DNA from: Melioribacter sp.
GTDB taxonomy: Bacteria > Bacteroidota > Ignavibacteria > Ignavibacteriales > Melioribacteraceae
Direction: 5' to 3'
NCBI GenBank assembly: GCA_020723965.1
Contig: DYHW01000003.1
Span: 124,001-188,000, forward strand
DNA length: 64,000 nt
The position numbers were made by a program, and so were the translations under genes. Shown here in pieces: positions 1 to 6,720 of this stretch; within the stretch, counting starts at the first letter, position 1; every line of letters starts with the position of its first letter. The notes beneath the pieces are model-generated. The model was not told the DNA's origin and did no database searches. It was given only the letters and a program-made list of their open reading frames with translations.

Positions 1-1765
1 AGACAGTATGAAGGATTTTATTCTCACTATCAATGATAACAGCAGTCAGCAGCACCTCCACAGGAAAAACTTCTCCATCAGCTTTTTTATGATCCCATTC
101 AAAGCGGTGGCTCCCTTTTTCAAAGGCAATTCTCATCATTTCATCAGCTTTTTCATATGACTTTTTTCCATCAGGCTGCATTTCCGGTGATAACTCTGAT
201 GGGTGAGTATTTAAGAGTTCTTCCTTGTTATTATAACGAAGCATTTTTACGGTTGCCTGATTACAATCAACAAATTTTCCATTAGAAATAATTAAGATAG
301 CATCTTCAGATTTTTCAAATAGTTCTCTGTATTTTTTTTCGCTTTCTTTTAATGCCTCTTCCGCACGCTTGCGCTCGGTAATATCTTTCAGGATGACGAG
401 AAATTCTTCAAAACCTTCTAATACGGAGTAAGAGATAAGACAATACATCAATGATCCATCAGCTTTAATAATCTCTGTTTCATAAGTGCCGGAGATCCCC
501 GCATTTATTTCTCGCCATTTCTCCAGAATAAATTCTTTTCGGCGAGCAGGGATGAAATTCATAAAGCTCTTACCAACTATCTGCTCTTTTGAGTAACCGG
601 TGATGTTTTCTAATTGCGGATTGATGTAGTCGAAGGTTCCATCTTTTTTTACAGTAAAAATTAAGTCCAACGAGTTATTCAGAATACTTTCCAAATAATT
701 TTTTGTAAGCTGGATTTCCTCTTCCATCTCTCGTTTTATCCGCCAATGCTTTGCCTCTTCCTTGGCTTGGAACTGAAGAAGGTTGTTCCGGTAAAGCATT
801 GCTGAACCGCCGATAAGAACAACAATGAGAACACCGCTCAATAAGAGAATTATTTTGCCCACAGAGCCAATAACTTTATCATACGGCGTGTTCACAACAA
901 CAATCCACGACATATTTCCGTATTCAACAGGCGCAAAAGCAGCAAGCTTCTTTGGAAAATTTTTCAGTTGATAATCCAAAGTGCCTTGTTTGGAGGTTAG
1001 TAATTGCTCGGCATATTCAAAAGATGAATGACATTCGCTGCAAGTCTCATCGGTCTTACGAATGTTTCGCAGCGTCATTTCCGGATGTTCAGAACTAAAA
1101 AGAAGTGTTCCGTTTTTATCGATCACACAAGAATTGATCGGTTTAGAATTGGTTTTGACAAATAGAAGAACTTCGTTAAGCAGTTCTTGCAGATCAACAC
1201 TCACTGAAAAAACACCAATAAATTTTTTACTTGGTTTGGGATATCGTTTGTCTTCAACTTCTTGATAAAGCGGTGCAGCGAGTAAGAAGCGGAAATACGG
1301 AGGCGGTTCTTTATCGCCCTCTTGAATCCGAATTAGTGATGAAATATAGACCTTCCCTTTGTTCTCTTCTTTTTTAGCCCAAATAAAAAAATTGCTGGTT
1401 TCGTAGTTCCGCCCTACAGCAGGATGATTTGTGGAGTAGATGATCGTTCCCTCTTTATCATACACCGAAACAGATTTTACATACTTCGTTTTAATCCGCT
1501 CGAAATACGAGTTAACAATCTCTTGGGTTTCCTTTATATCCAGATACTGAAGCGGTGCAAGCGTTGAGACGGTTTGAATTCCCTGCGAACGGTCATTGAG
1601 GTAAGCTTCAATCTCAGCCGCCATCATCCTGGCAATTAAAAGCTGATGCTCTTGGAACTGTGCAACTGCCGCTTCTTTTTCGATTTGATAGAGGTTGAAA
1701 GCCAGATAGCTAACAACAGCCACGATAAATACTGTCGAAACAATTATTACACGATTAGATTTCAT
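1..1765 (-). CDS. Membrane-bound PAS sensor protein with CXXCH motif, 3' end beyond window
   Basis: The reading frame opens at an ATG at 1763-1765 and runs without a stop to base 1, so 588 residues of a longer protein are visible. Residues about 7-24 form a first membrane segment, and about 304-324 a second. Between them lies an extracytoplasmic region of some 280 residues resembling a double Cache/PAS-like sensor fold. It contains Cys-Ser-Glu-Cys-His at residues 242-246, a canonical c-type heme attachment motif. Two cytoplasmic PAS domains follow (about 352-462 and 475-588), the first ending in the familiar DITERKRAEE linker. The output domain is outside the window; histidine kinase or diguanylate cyclase are both possible. 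The architecture is clear; heme binding is inference from the motif. Confidence 0.85.
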   Translation of the reverse strand, partial: MKSNRVIIVSTVFIVAVVSYLAFNLYQIEKEAAVAQFQEHQLLIARMMAAEIEAYLNDRSQGIQTVSTLAPLQYLDIKETQEIVNSYFERIKTKYVKSVSVYDKEGTIIYSTNHPAVGRNYETSNFFIWAKKEENKGKVYISSLIRIQEGDKEPPPYFRFLLAAPLYQEVEDKRYPKPSKKFIGVFSVSVDLQELLNEVLLFVKTNSKPINSCVIDKNGTLLFSSEHPEMTLRNIRKTDETCSECHSSFEYAEQLLTSKQGTLDYQLKNFPKKLAAFAPVEYGNMSWIVVVNTPYDKVIGSVGKIILLLSGVLIVVLIGGSAMLYRNNLLQFQAKEEAKHWRIKREMEEEIQLTKNYLESILNNSLDLIFTVKKDGTFDYINPQLENITGYSKEQIVGKSFMNFIPARRKEFILEKWREINAGISGTYETEIIKADGSLMYCLISYSVLEGFEEFLVILKDITERKRAEEALKESEKKYRELFEKSEDAILIISNGKFVDCNQATVKMLRYNNKEELLNTHPSELSPEMQPDGKKSYEKADEMMRIAFEKGSHRFEWDHKKADGEVFPVEVLLTAVIIDSENKILHTV

Positions 1766-1810
1766 AAGCAGTGTCTCAGTATCTTCTTTCTATAAATTAT
1801 CGAGTCAATT

Positions 1811-1839
1811 GTCGAGCTAAAGCTCAACCTACAAAAAGC
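1811..1839. repeat. Dispersed repeat fragment, copy A
   Basis: This 29-base stretch matches about 23 of 29 positions of 2713-2741 without gaps; both carry GCTAAAGC followed by ACCTACAAA. It lies in the 219-base gap between the sensor gene and the first toxin gene, where I see no gene. A GAGACTGTT word just downstream has its reverse complement just upstream of copy B, so the flanks are inverted relative to the core. It looks like a degenerate intergenic repeat family; the family itself is not identified. Confidence 0.4.
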
Positions 1840-1975
1840 TTGAGACTGTTCAAAAAGTTCTTTATGAACCTTCGTGACTTTTCTCGTAAGCGATGCCTTC
1901 GGCAGAGACCGATCTTTTATATTTGCTTGATAATAAAGGTTCTTATTTGCCGCAAAAAACTCAAAGAAACACGTG

Positions 1976-2009
1976 GTCAAATTCTTATTTGTAAATATCT
2001 TTTCTATGA
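1976..2009. repeat. 34-bp direct repeat over toxin 3' end, copy 1
   Basis: These 34 bases are identical to 2788-2821. They cover the last eight codons of the first RelE-type toxin, its stop codon and nine downstream bases. Identity extending beyond the stop suggests duplication or recombination between the two toxin-antitoxin modules rather than only protein-level constraint. Confidence 0.85.
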
Positions 2010-2236
2010 GCAATTTTAAGAATATTAACGTTACGGTTTTCCACATCAAACGGAACCCTGTAATCGCCAATTCGTAAACGCCATGCGCCAAAACGGGCAT
2101 CTTTCATTTTCTCAGCATGTAGAAGCGGATTTTCCTGCAAGAGATAAAATTCAATTTTAGCAATTATTCTTTCTTGCATTGGTTTGTCAAGTTTTTCCAA
2201 ATTCCGAAATGCGCTTTTCGAAAATATAATATTCAT
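1985..2236 (-). CDS. RelE/ParE-family toxin (module 1)
   Basis: An 83-residue protein with the compact RelE/ParE layout: an N-terminal FSKSAFRNLEKL helix, a central WRLRIGDYRV strand and a C-terminal ILKIAHRKDIYK. Members are mRNA interferases acting at the ribosome or gyrase poisons; the RIGDYRV and HRKDIY elements resemble the RelE mRNase branch, but the target is inferred. It lies 12 bases after a Phd/YefM-like antitoxin gene. The last seven residues (HRKDIYK) are the same as in the toxin of module 2, encoded by an identical 34-bp DNA stretch. Confidence 0.85.
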   Translation of the reverse strand: MNIIFSKSAFRNLEKLDKPMQERIIAKIEFYLLQENPLLHAEKMKDARFGAWRLRIGDYRVPFDVENRNVNILKIAHRKDIYK

Positions 2237-2248
2237 TGCTATTCAAGT

Positions 2249-2470
2249 TTACTTGTGCATCTTCAATTTTCTTTTCACTTCTTCGATGGAGTAGATTTCT
2301 CCTTTCCGAACCTCTACCCGCGCTTTCTCAATATCACGCACAAGTTTTTCTGAGCTCAACATATCAATTTCTTCTTTCATTTTTTCGTACTCTTCCAAAG
2401 GCAGGATAACAACGGGTGTTTTACCAATTTTGTTGAGAGTAGATTTCTTTTTTATTTGTTGTTTTATCAT
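2249..2470 (-). CDS. Phd/YefM-type antitoxin (module 1)
   Basis: A 73-residue protein just upstream of the RelE-type toxin. Residues 10-30 (STLNKIGKTPVVILPLEEYE) match the beta-strand/helix start of Phd/YefM-like antitoxins, where the N-terminal part binds operator DNA. The charged C-terminal half (EKARVEVRKGEIYSIEEV) is the usual toxin-wrapping segment. In such modules antitoxin and toxin jointly repress their own promoter, which should lie in the roughly 75 bases upstream. The first residues are lysine-rich. Family assignment rests on shape and gene order more than on strong motifs. Confidence 0.75.
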   Translation of the reverse strand: MIKQQIKKKSTLNKIGKTPVVILPLEEYEKMKEEIDMLSSEKLVRDIEKARVEVRKGEIYSIEEVKRKLKMHK

Positions 2471-2639
2471 ATTAGACCCATAATTGATTCACTGAAATTC
2501 TTTGCTCTATTTTTTTTCTTGACTACTTGACTGTTTTTCTACAAAAAGCTTTTTTCTAAAAAGAACTTAATCGTTTTAGCAAATAAAAGCTACACTTGAA
2601 TTCCAAGTTACTTGAAGATACTTCTAAAAATTCACAACT

Positions 2640-2675
2640 GTCATTTCGACCATGATTTATAAGGAGAGAAATGAC
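2640..2675. repeat. Inverted-repeat element, dispersed family copy A
   Basis: GTCATTTC at 2640-2647 is the exact reverse complement of GAAATGAC at 2668-2675, enclosing a 20-base loop that contains CATGATTTAT. The same CATGATTTAT word, again preceded by GTCATT, occurs at 32679-32718 in another intergenic gap. These look like two members of one dispersed non-coding element. Both sit outside genes. Confidence 0.45.
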
Positions 2676-2712
2676 ATTTTAGGCTTTTGGGACAGTCTCA
2701 TACAAAAAATCT

Positions 2713-2741
2713 GTCGGGCTAAAGCATTACCTACAAAGGCG
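2713..2741. repeat. Dispersed repeat fragment, copy B
   Basis: Partner of 1811-1839 (about 23 of 29 bases shared). It abuts the acpS-like relic, so the 326-base gap between the two toxin-antitoxin modules is almost entirely made of repeat fragments and a gene relic. Confidence 0.4.
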
Positions 2742-2787
2742 ATGAATAAAGTATAGTAATACACGTTACGTAATTTCCGGAATGGCA
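2740..2787 (-). pseudogene. Relic of an acpS 3' end
   Basis: Read on the minus strand this encodes HSGNYVTCITILYSS, matching the C-terminus HSENYVTCVAILYST of the intact acpS at 3376-3750. At DNA level about 35 of 46 bases agree without gaps at a constant offset of 639 bases. The frame runs past the place of the normal stop. Only the final 15 or so codons are present. It lies immediately downstream of toxin module 2, so the order is acpS, antitoxin, toxin, acpS 3' relic. This suggests the toxin-antitoxin segment entered at the acpS 3' end and carried or created a second end. Confidence 0.75.
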
Positions 2788-2821
2788 GTCAAATTCTTAT
2801 TTGTAAATATCTTTTCTATGA
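2788..2821. repeat. 34-bp direct repeat over toxin 3' end, copy 2
   Basis: Identical to 1976-2009. It covers the last codons and stop of the second RelE-type toxin plus nine bases beyond, directly abutting the acpS relic. Confidence 0.85.
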
Positions 2822-3045
2822 TTGATTCTTAAAATTACGATATCGTCTTTGTTAATATCGAAAATCGCTCTGTAATTTCCGACTCGAAACCTATATGAAC
2901 CAATCTTTGATTTTGATAATTTCTTTGCATAATTAAATGGTGAATTAGAATATTCAACTAATTTCGATTTGATAAACCTTGCAGTGTCTTTATCTAATCT
3001 TCTTAAATCTGCAAGCGCTCTATCAGTTAATAAAGTATTATACAT
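2797..3045 (-). CDS. RelE/ParE-family toxin (module 2)
   Basis: I place the start at the ATG at 3045, giving 82 residues beginning MYNTLLTDRALADLRRL. The frame is open a further 35 codons upstream, but that part overlaps the antitoxin and is not toxin-like. Features are a basic N-terminal helix, YRFRVGNYRAIFDI, and the C-terminal ILRINHRKDIYK typical of RelE-like mRNA interferases. The start overlaps the antitoxin stop by 8 bases (ATGTATAA), implying translational coupling. It resembles toxin 1 in its C-terminal half but differs in the N-terminal half, so the modules are related rather than identical. Confidence 0.85.
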   Translation of the reverse strand: MYNTLLTDRALADLRRLDKDTARFIKSKLVEYSNSPFNYAKKLSKSKIGSYRFRVGNYRAIFDINKDDIVILRINHRKDIYK

Positions 3046-3253
3046 CAGTGAGATCTTCGAGTTTAGTAACCTTTCCGCTTTTATATTCTTCTCTCGCTTC
3101 TCTGATAGAATCAATATAATTCTTACTTGATAAAGCTTCTCTATCTTCAATTATATCTTCGAGTGTTTCTCTAATCGAATCGGAGATCAACGCCTTCAGT
3201 TCACTGACAGTAAGCTCATTAATCTTTGTGGTAGGATTAAAATTAATTTCCAT
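3038..3253 (-). CDS. Antitoxin (module 2)
   Basis: A 71-residue acidic protein overlapping the toxin start by 8 bases. It begins with a short MEINFNPTTKINELTVSELKALI segment, continues with an acidic helix (ETLEDIIEDREAL) and ends in a charged region with IREAREEYKSGKVTKLEDL. This matches the small antitoxins that pair with RelE/ParE toxins, where the C-terminal part masks the toxin. The N-terminal half differs from antitoxin 1, so the DNA-binding part may be of another type. Upstream bases 3262-3310 resemble the region upstream of module 1 (about 2546-2590), both with a TTTTTTCTAA(G/A)AA word, a possible shared promoter or operator. Confidence 0.75.
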   Translation of the reverse strand: MEINFNPTTKINELTVSELKALISDSIRETLEDIIEDREALSSKNYIDSIREAREEYKSGKVTKLEDLTDV

Positions 3254-3375
3254 TTTTCCCTCAAAAAACTTTTTTCTAAGAAAAACTTAATTGCTTTATA
3301 CAATAAACGCAACAATAATATTTCAGTCGGTTCCAAGTGTAAAATGGATTGCTACTAATTATGCTGTTCTTATTA

Positions 3376-3750
3376 TTAAGTTGAATAAAGAATTGCGACA
3401 CATGTAACGTAGTTTTCGGAATGGCTCATTGAAATCTTCAATTGCTTATCGCCGCTTAAGTAATTTTTTAACGAACCGTAGAATTTTACTTTCGGCAGTC
3501 CGTTTACTTCGTTAAAGATTTCCACATCCTGCCAGCTGTAAACCTTATCTGTGTCTGAAGAGAGCGCTTTGTAAATTGCTTCTTTAGCTGCAAAGCGCGC
3601 TGCAAGATGCTGGTATTTATTTTTTCGTGAAAGACAATAATCAATTTCCGATTGAGTGTAAATTTTTTTTAAGAACGCATCGCCAAATTCATCAACACTT
3701 TGCTTGATACGTTCTATTTCTATAATATCTATGCCTATACCAAGAATCAT
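3376..3750 (-). CDS. acpS: Holo-[acyl-carrier-protein] synthase
   Basis: AcpS transfers 4'-phosphopantetheine from CoA to the serine of apo-ACP, activating it for fatty-acid synthesis. With the ATG at 3750 the protein has 124 residues, the usual family size; the open frame extends 12 codons upstream into ggt, but MILGIGIDIIEIERIKQ is the conserved N-terminus. The metal/CoA ligands Asp8 (GIGIDIIE) and Glu57 (FAAKEAIYKAL) are present, as is the C-terminal SMSHSENYVTCVAIL. The start follows the ggt stop by one base, so the genes are probably co-transcribed. A diverged copy of the last codons lies at 2740-2787. Confidence 0.95.
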   Translation of the reverse strand: MILGIGIDIIEIERIKQSVDEFGDAFLKKIYTQSEIDYCLSRKNKYQHLAARFAAKEAIYKALSSDTDKVYSWQDVEIFNEVNGLPKVKFYGSLKNYLSGDKQLKISMSHSENYVTCVAILYST

Positions 3751-3751
3751 T

Positions 3752-5485
3752 TTAAAATCCTGCTGCTTTTCCAAAACCGCGCACATCAGTAGCGCCGTAA
3801 AAGATATTTGTTTTAGAGTCTATTAAAATTCCTTCAACGCGCCCAAGCAATCTTTCAAAGCCGAATTTATGCCCGCGTGAAATTAAATTTTTCTTTGCAT
3901 CTTCCGATAAACCAAACGGCTCGCAATAAATTTCATCTGGCAGCCATTGATGATGAATTCTCGGTGCTGCGACCGCGTCATAAATGTTCATATCAAAGTC
4001 CAACACATTCAAAATTACCTGCATCACAGAAGTAATAATCGTTGAACCGCCGGGCGAACCGAGAACCATAAATGGTTTGTCAACATTCCCAGAAGGGTTC
4101 CCGACTGGTCGGGACAAAATAATTGTTGGGGTCATCGAGCTTAACATTCTCTTTTTAGGTTGAATTGAATTTGCTTCACTGCCAATTAGTCCAAATTGAT
4201 TCGGCGCACCGGGTTTTGCGCTGAAGTCATCCATCTCATTGTTTAACAAAAACCCAAGACCTTCTACTACAATTTTATTTCCATATGCTCCATTGATAGT
4301 ATAAGTTGTGCTTACAGCGTTACCAAATTGATCGGCAACAGAGTAATGAGTTGTTTCCATATTTTCATGGCAGTTTGGGCTGCCGGCTTTAATTTCTTCC
4401 GAAAGTGCTGCATTTTCTTTTATCATTTTTTTGATTTTGTTCGCGTATGTTTTTGATATCAGAAAATCAGTTGGAACATTGTGAAAATCTGGGTCTCCCA
4501 TATGCTCTGCACGGTCAGCGTAAACGTATTTTATAATTTCAACAAACGTGTGAAGATATTCCGAGTTATTCCAACTTTCTTTATGAAAAGAATAATTTTC
4601 CAAAACGTTCAGCGCTTCAATCAAACAAATTCCGCCTGAAGATGGCGGCGCCATTGAAATTATTTTATAACCGCGATAAGTTCCCTCAACTGGTTTCCGC
4701 TCAATTACTTTATATTCTTCCAAATCTTTTTGAGTAAACAATCCGCCATTCTTTTTAGACTCGTCAATAAATTTCTTTCCTACTTCGCCTTTATAAAAAA
4801 CATTTTTTCCTTTATCGCGGATAAGTTTTAAAGTATTTGCCAAATCTTTCTGAATGAAAAGATCGCCTTCGTCAAACTTCTTTCCATTCTTCGTAAAGAT
4901 CTTTTTAGATGATTCTATCTTCATAAAATCATCGTAAAAATTATTGATAGACTCCGCCAATTTATAACTAAGTACAAAACCATTTTCGGCTAAATCAATT
5001 GCCAGTTGAATTACATTTTTCAGTTTCATCGTTCCATATTTTTCGAGAGCGTAAATTAAACCCGCCACCGTTCCCGGCACCCCCGAAGAAGTCCAACCGG
5101 ATTGGCTCAACGCGGGTATAAAATTTCCAAGACTATCTAAATACATTTTTTCGTTTGCGGCAAGCGGAGCAGTTTCGCGAAAGTCAAGCGTAGTGCTTGT
5201 TCCGTCAGCAAGATGAATAACCATAAAACCGCCGCCGCCGATATTTCCTGCAGCAGGATAAGTTACAGCGAGAGCAAAACCAACAGCAACAGCAGCATCC
5301 ACAGCATTTCCGCCTCTTTTCAAAATTTCAACGCCAATTTCAGACGCAAGATCACTTGCAGTTACAACCATTCCATGTTTAGCACGAACTGGATTTCCGG
5401 CAGATGAAATTGCGCTTGTTCCAAAAAAGAAAACAGAAATTACAATGAGAAAATATTTAGAAAAGTTTAATATGCGCTTCAACAT
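3752..5485 (-). CDS. ggt: Gamma-glutamyltransferase / glutathione hydrolase
   Basis: A 577-residue Ntn-hydrolase precursor that cleaves gamma-glutamyl bonds such as that of glutathione, in the periplasm. Residues about 10-30 form a signal peptide. The large subunit begins with the conserved GMVVTASDLASEIGVEILKRGGNAVDAAVA region. The autoprocessing and catalytic Thr is Thr378, first of TTHYS, and GSPGGSTII follows near the C-terminus. Between TPTIIL and KPFMVLGSPGG, where relatives usually have only a few residues, there are about ten extra residues (458-468) encoded by a GC-rich palindrome. They sit before a conserved loop, so activity may survive. The start overlaps the 3' end of the upstream MCE gene by 29 bases. 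Confidence 0.95.
   Translation of the reverse strand: MLKRILNFSKYFLIVISVFFFGTSAISSAGNPVRAKHGMVVTASDLASEIGVEILKRGGNAVDAAVAVGFALAVTYPAAGNIGGGGFMVIHLADGTSTTLDFRETAPLAANEKMYLDSLGNFIPALSQSGWTSSGVPGTVAGLIYALEKYGTMKLKNVIQLAIDLAENGFVLSYKLAESINNFYDDFMKIESSKKIFTKNGKKFDEGDLFIQKDLANTLKLIRDKGKNVFYKGEVGKKFIDESKKNGGLFTQKDLEEYKVIERKPVEGTYRGYKIISMAPPSSGGICLIEALNVLENYSFHKESWNNSEYLHTFVEIIKYVYADRAEHMGDPDFHNVPTDFLISKTYANKIKKMIKENAALSEEIKAGSPNCHENMETTHYSVADQFGNAVSTTYTINGAYGNKIVVEGLGFLLNNEMDDFSAKPGAPNQFGLIGSEANSIQPKKRMLSSMTPTIILSRPVGNPSGNVDKPFMVLGSPGGSTIITSVMQVILNVLDFDMNIYDAVAAPRIHHQWLPDEIYCEPFGLSEDAKKNLISRGHKFGFERLLGRVEGILIDSKTNIFYGATDVRGFGKAAGF
4089..4115. repeat. Palindromic element inside ggt
   Basis: TCCCGAC at 4099-4105 and GTCGGGA at 4108-4114 form a perfect inverted repeat with a 2-base loop, preceded by a weaker CCC-AGAA-GGG hairpin at 4088-4097. 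The segment is conspicuously GC-rich against the AT-rich gene and coincides with the extra residues of Ggt. It reads in frame through the coding sequence. Confidence 0.6.
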
Positions 5486-6371
5486 TTATACCTTCTGCTT
5501 TAAGCTGCTCGATCAAAAGTTTTGTGAGTTCCTTTACTTGTTGAATAGACATTTTGAGATCGTTCATCAAATCGGGGTCGTTCAGCAACCTGCCAAGATT
5601 GTTTTGGCTTTTATCAGTCTGCTCCATAAAGGCATTCACTTTATTCAAAAGTTCTTTTGACGTTTTCAGCGCATCATGAACTGCTGTAATTGTTTGAGAG
5701 ATAGAATCGCGGTTTGTTTTTACCAGATCGTTTATGTTAGCAGCAAGTTCGTTTCCACTCTTAAGCAGTTTGCCAATCTCGGTGCTATTGTTTTTTAAAA
5801 GTGTATTGAGATTTTCTGTAAACAGTGTAAGATTTGATACTACGATTTTTAGTTCATTAGTAAATTTGGGATCGCCTATAGTTTGGTTAAGCAGATTGAG
5901 AGAAACCTTTACATCACGAATGACATCAACAAGATCGTTTTGCACTGTGCCGAGCATAGCCATAGCAGTAGCAATATCGCCCACAAATACGCCCTGCTGA
6001 AGTTTTTTATAATCCAAATCGTTTGCTGCTATGCCTGGGTAAACTTCCACTTTCTTTCCTCCCATCAAATCGAGCATCATCACAGAGAACGCTGCGTCCT
6101 CTTTCAATAAAACATCAGAATCAAGGTCCAACAACGTGATTACTTTACTCCCTTTAATTGTAATATTATCCACGTAACCTTTGCGGACACCGTTAATATG
6201 AACTGGGTCGCCAATTTCAAGTCCGGAAACTGAACTGAACTCAACTAATAATTCTTTTCTATTGGCGTTAACAGTAATATTTTTTGCCCATCCAAAAACC
6301 CAAAGGAAAATAATTATACCAGCTAAGACGGTTATACCGACTTTAATTTCAGTTTTTCTTTGATCTTTCAT
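5457..6371 (-). CDS. MCE/MlaD-family lipid-transport protein
   Basis: A 304-residue protein with an N-terminal membrane anchor (about residues 12-28, VGITVLAGIIIFLWVFGWA). A single MCE domain follows (about 38-115), with the typical EFSSVSGLEIGDPVHINGVRKGYV motif and MGGKKVEVYPG. The rest is predicted helical, with many Asn/Leu/Lys residues. MlaD-like proteins are anchored in the inner membrane and form rings that shuttle phospholipids to or from the outer membrane with an ABC permease (MlaE) and ATPase (MlaF). Those partners are not in this window. It sits between a small membrane protein (23-base overlap) and ggt (29-base overlap). Confidence 0.88.
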   Translation of the reverse strand: MKDQRKTEIKVGITVLAGIIIFLWVFGWAKNITVNANRKELLVEFSSVSGLEIGDPVHINGVRKGYVDNITIKGSKVITLLDLDSDVLLKEDAAFSVMMLDLMGGKKVEVYPGIAANDLDYKKLQQGVFVGDIATAMAMLGTVQNDLVDVIRDVKVSLNLLNQTIGDPKFTNELKIVVSNLTLFTENLNTLLKNNSTEIGKLLKSGNELAANINDLVKTNRDSISQTITAVHDALKTSKELLNKVNAFMEQTDKSQNNLGRLLNDPDLMNDLKMSIQQVKELTKLLIEQLKAEGINVEAHIKLF

Positions 6372-6720
6372 AGCGTGTTAAAAATATTTTTAAGTTGTAA
6401 AAATCGAGCGAATCAATTTTGCCATCGTGAATAAAAAATCTCGCTTCATCCATAACATCTTGCAATCTTGTCATGGCAGAATCAAACGGCATGTTATTGT
6501 TCCTTTTGAAGAATTCTTGTATTTCAACTACAAGCGAATCTTTATAAACGGAAGCTTTAACGTCTTTTAATTTTTTGTCAAGTTGAAACATAGCAAGATC
6601 GGCAATTTTATCTTTCGAAAATTCTTTAAGGAAATTACCTTTATATTTAACAATATAAACAACCACGCCGACCAAGATGGTGAAGAGAAGAAGAGCGGTT
6701 AGAAAACATCCTTTTTTCAT
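6349..6720 (-). CDS. Small single-pass membrane protein of unknown function
   Basis: A 123-residue protein with one N-terminal hydrophobic segment (residues about 5-24, CFLTALLLFTILVGVVVYIV) and a charged, mostly helical extracytoplasmic part. I recognise no family. It overlaps the CorC-type gene upstream by 4 bases and the MCE-domain gene downstream by 23 bases, so translation is probably coupled. Its position suggests an accessory envelope role, but no motif supports a specific function. Confidence 0.7.
   Translation of the reverse strand: MKKGCFLTALLLFTILVGVVVYIVKYKGNFLKEFSKDKIADLAMFQLDKKLKDVKASVYKDSLVVEIQEFFKRNNNMPFDSAMTRLQDVMDEARFFIHDGKIDSLDFYNLKIFLTRYERSKKN

Noticed and set aside
1762..2100. 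Frames of 112 and 82 residues on either strand between the sensor and the first toxin
   Set aside because: They overlap the toxin gene or the repeat fragment, lack start signals and have no family features.
2797..3150. A longer 117-residue version of toxin 2
   Set aside because: The extra 35 residues lie wholly within the antitoxin gene in another frame. The ATG at 3045 with the coupled overlap is the expected start.
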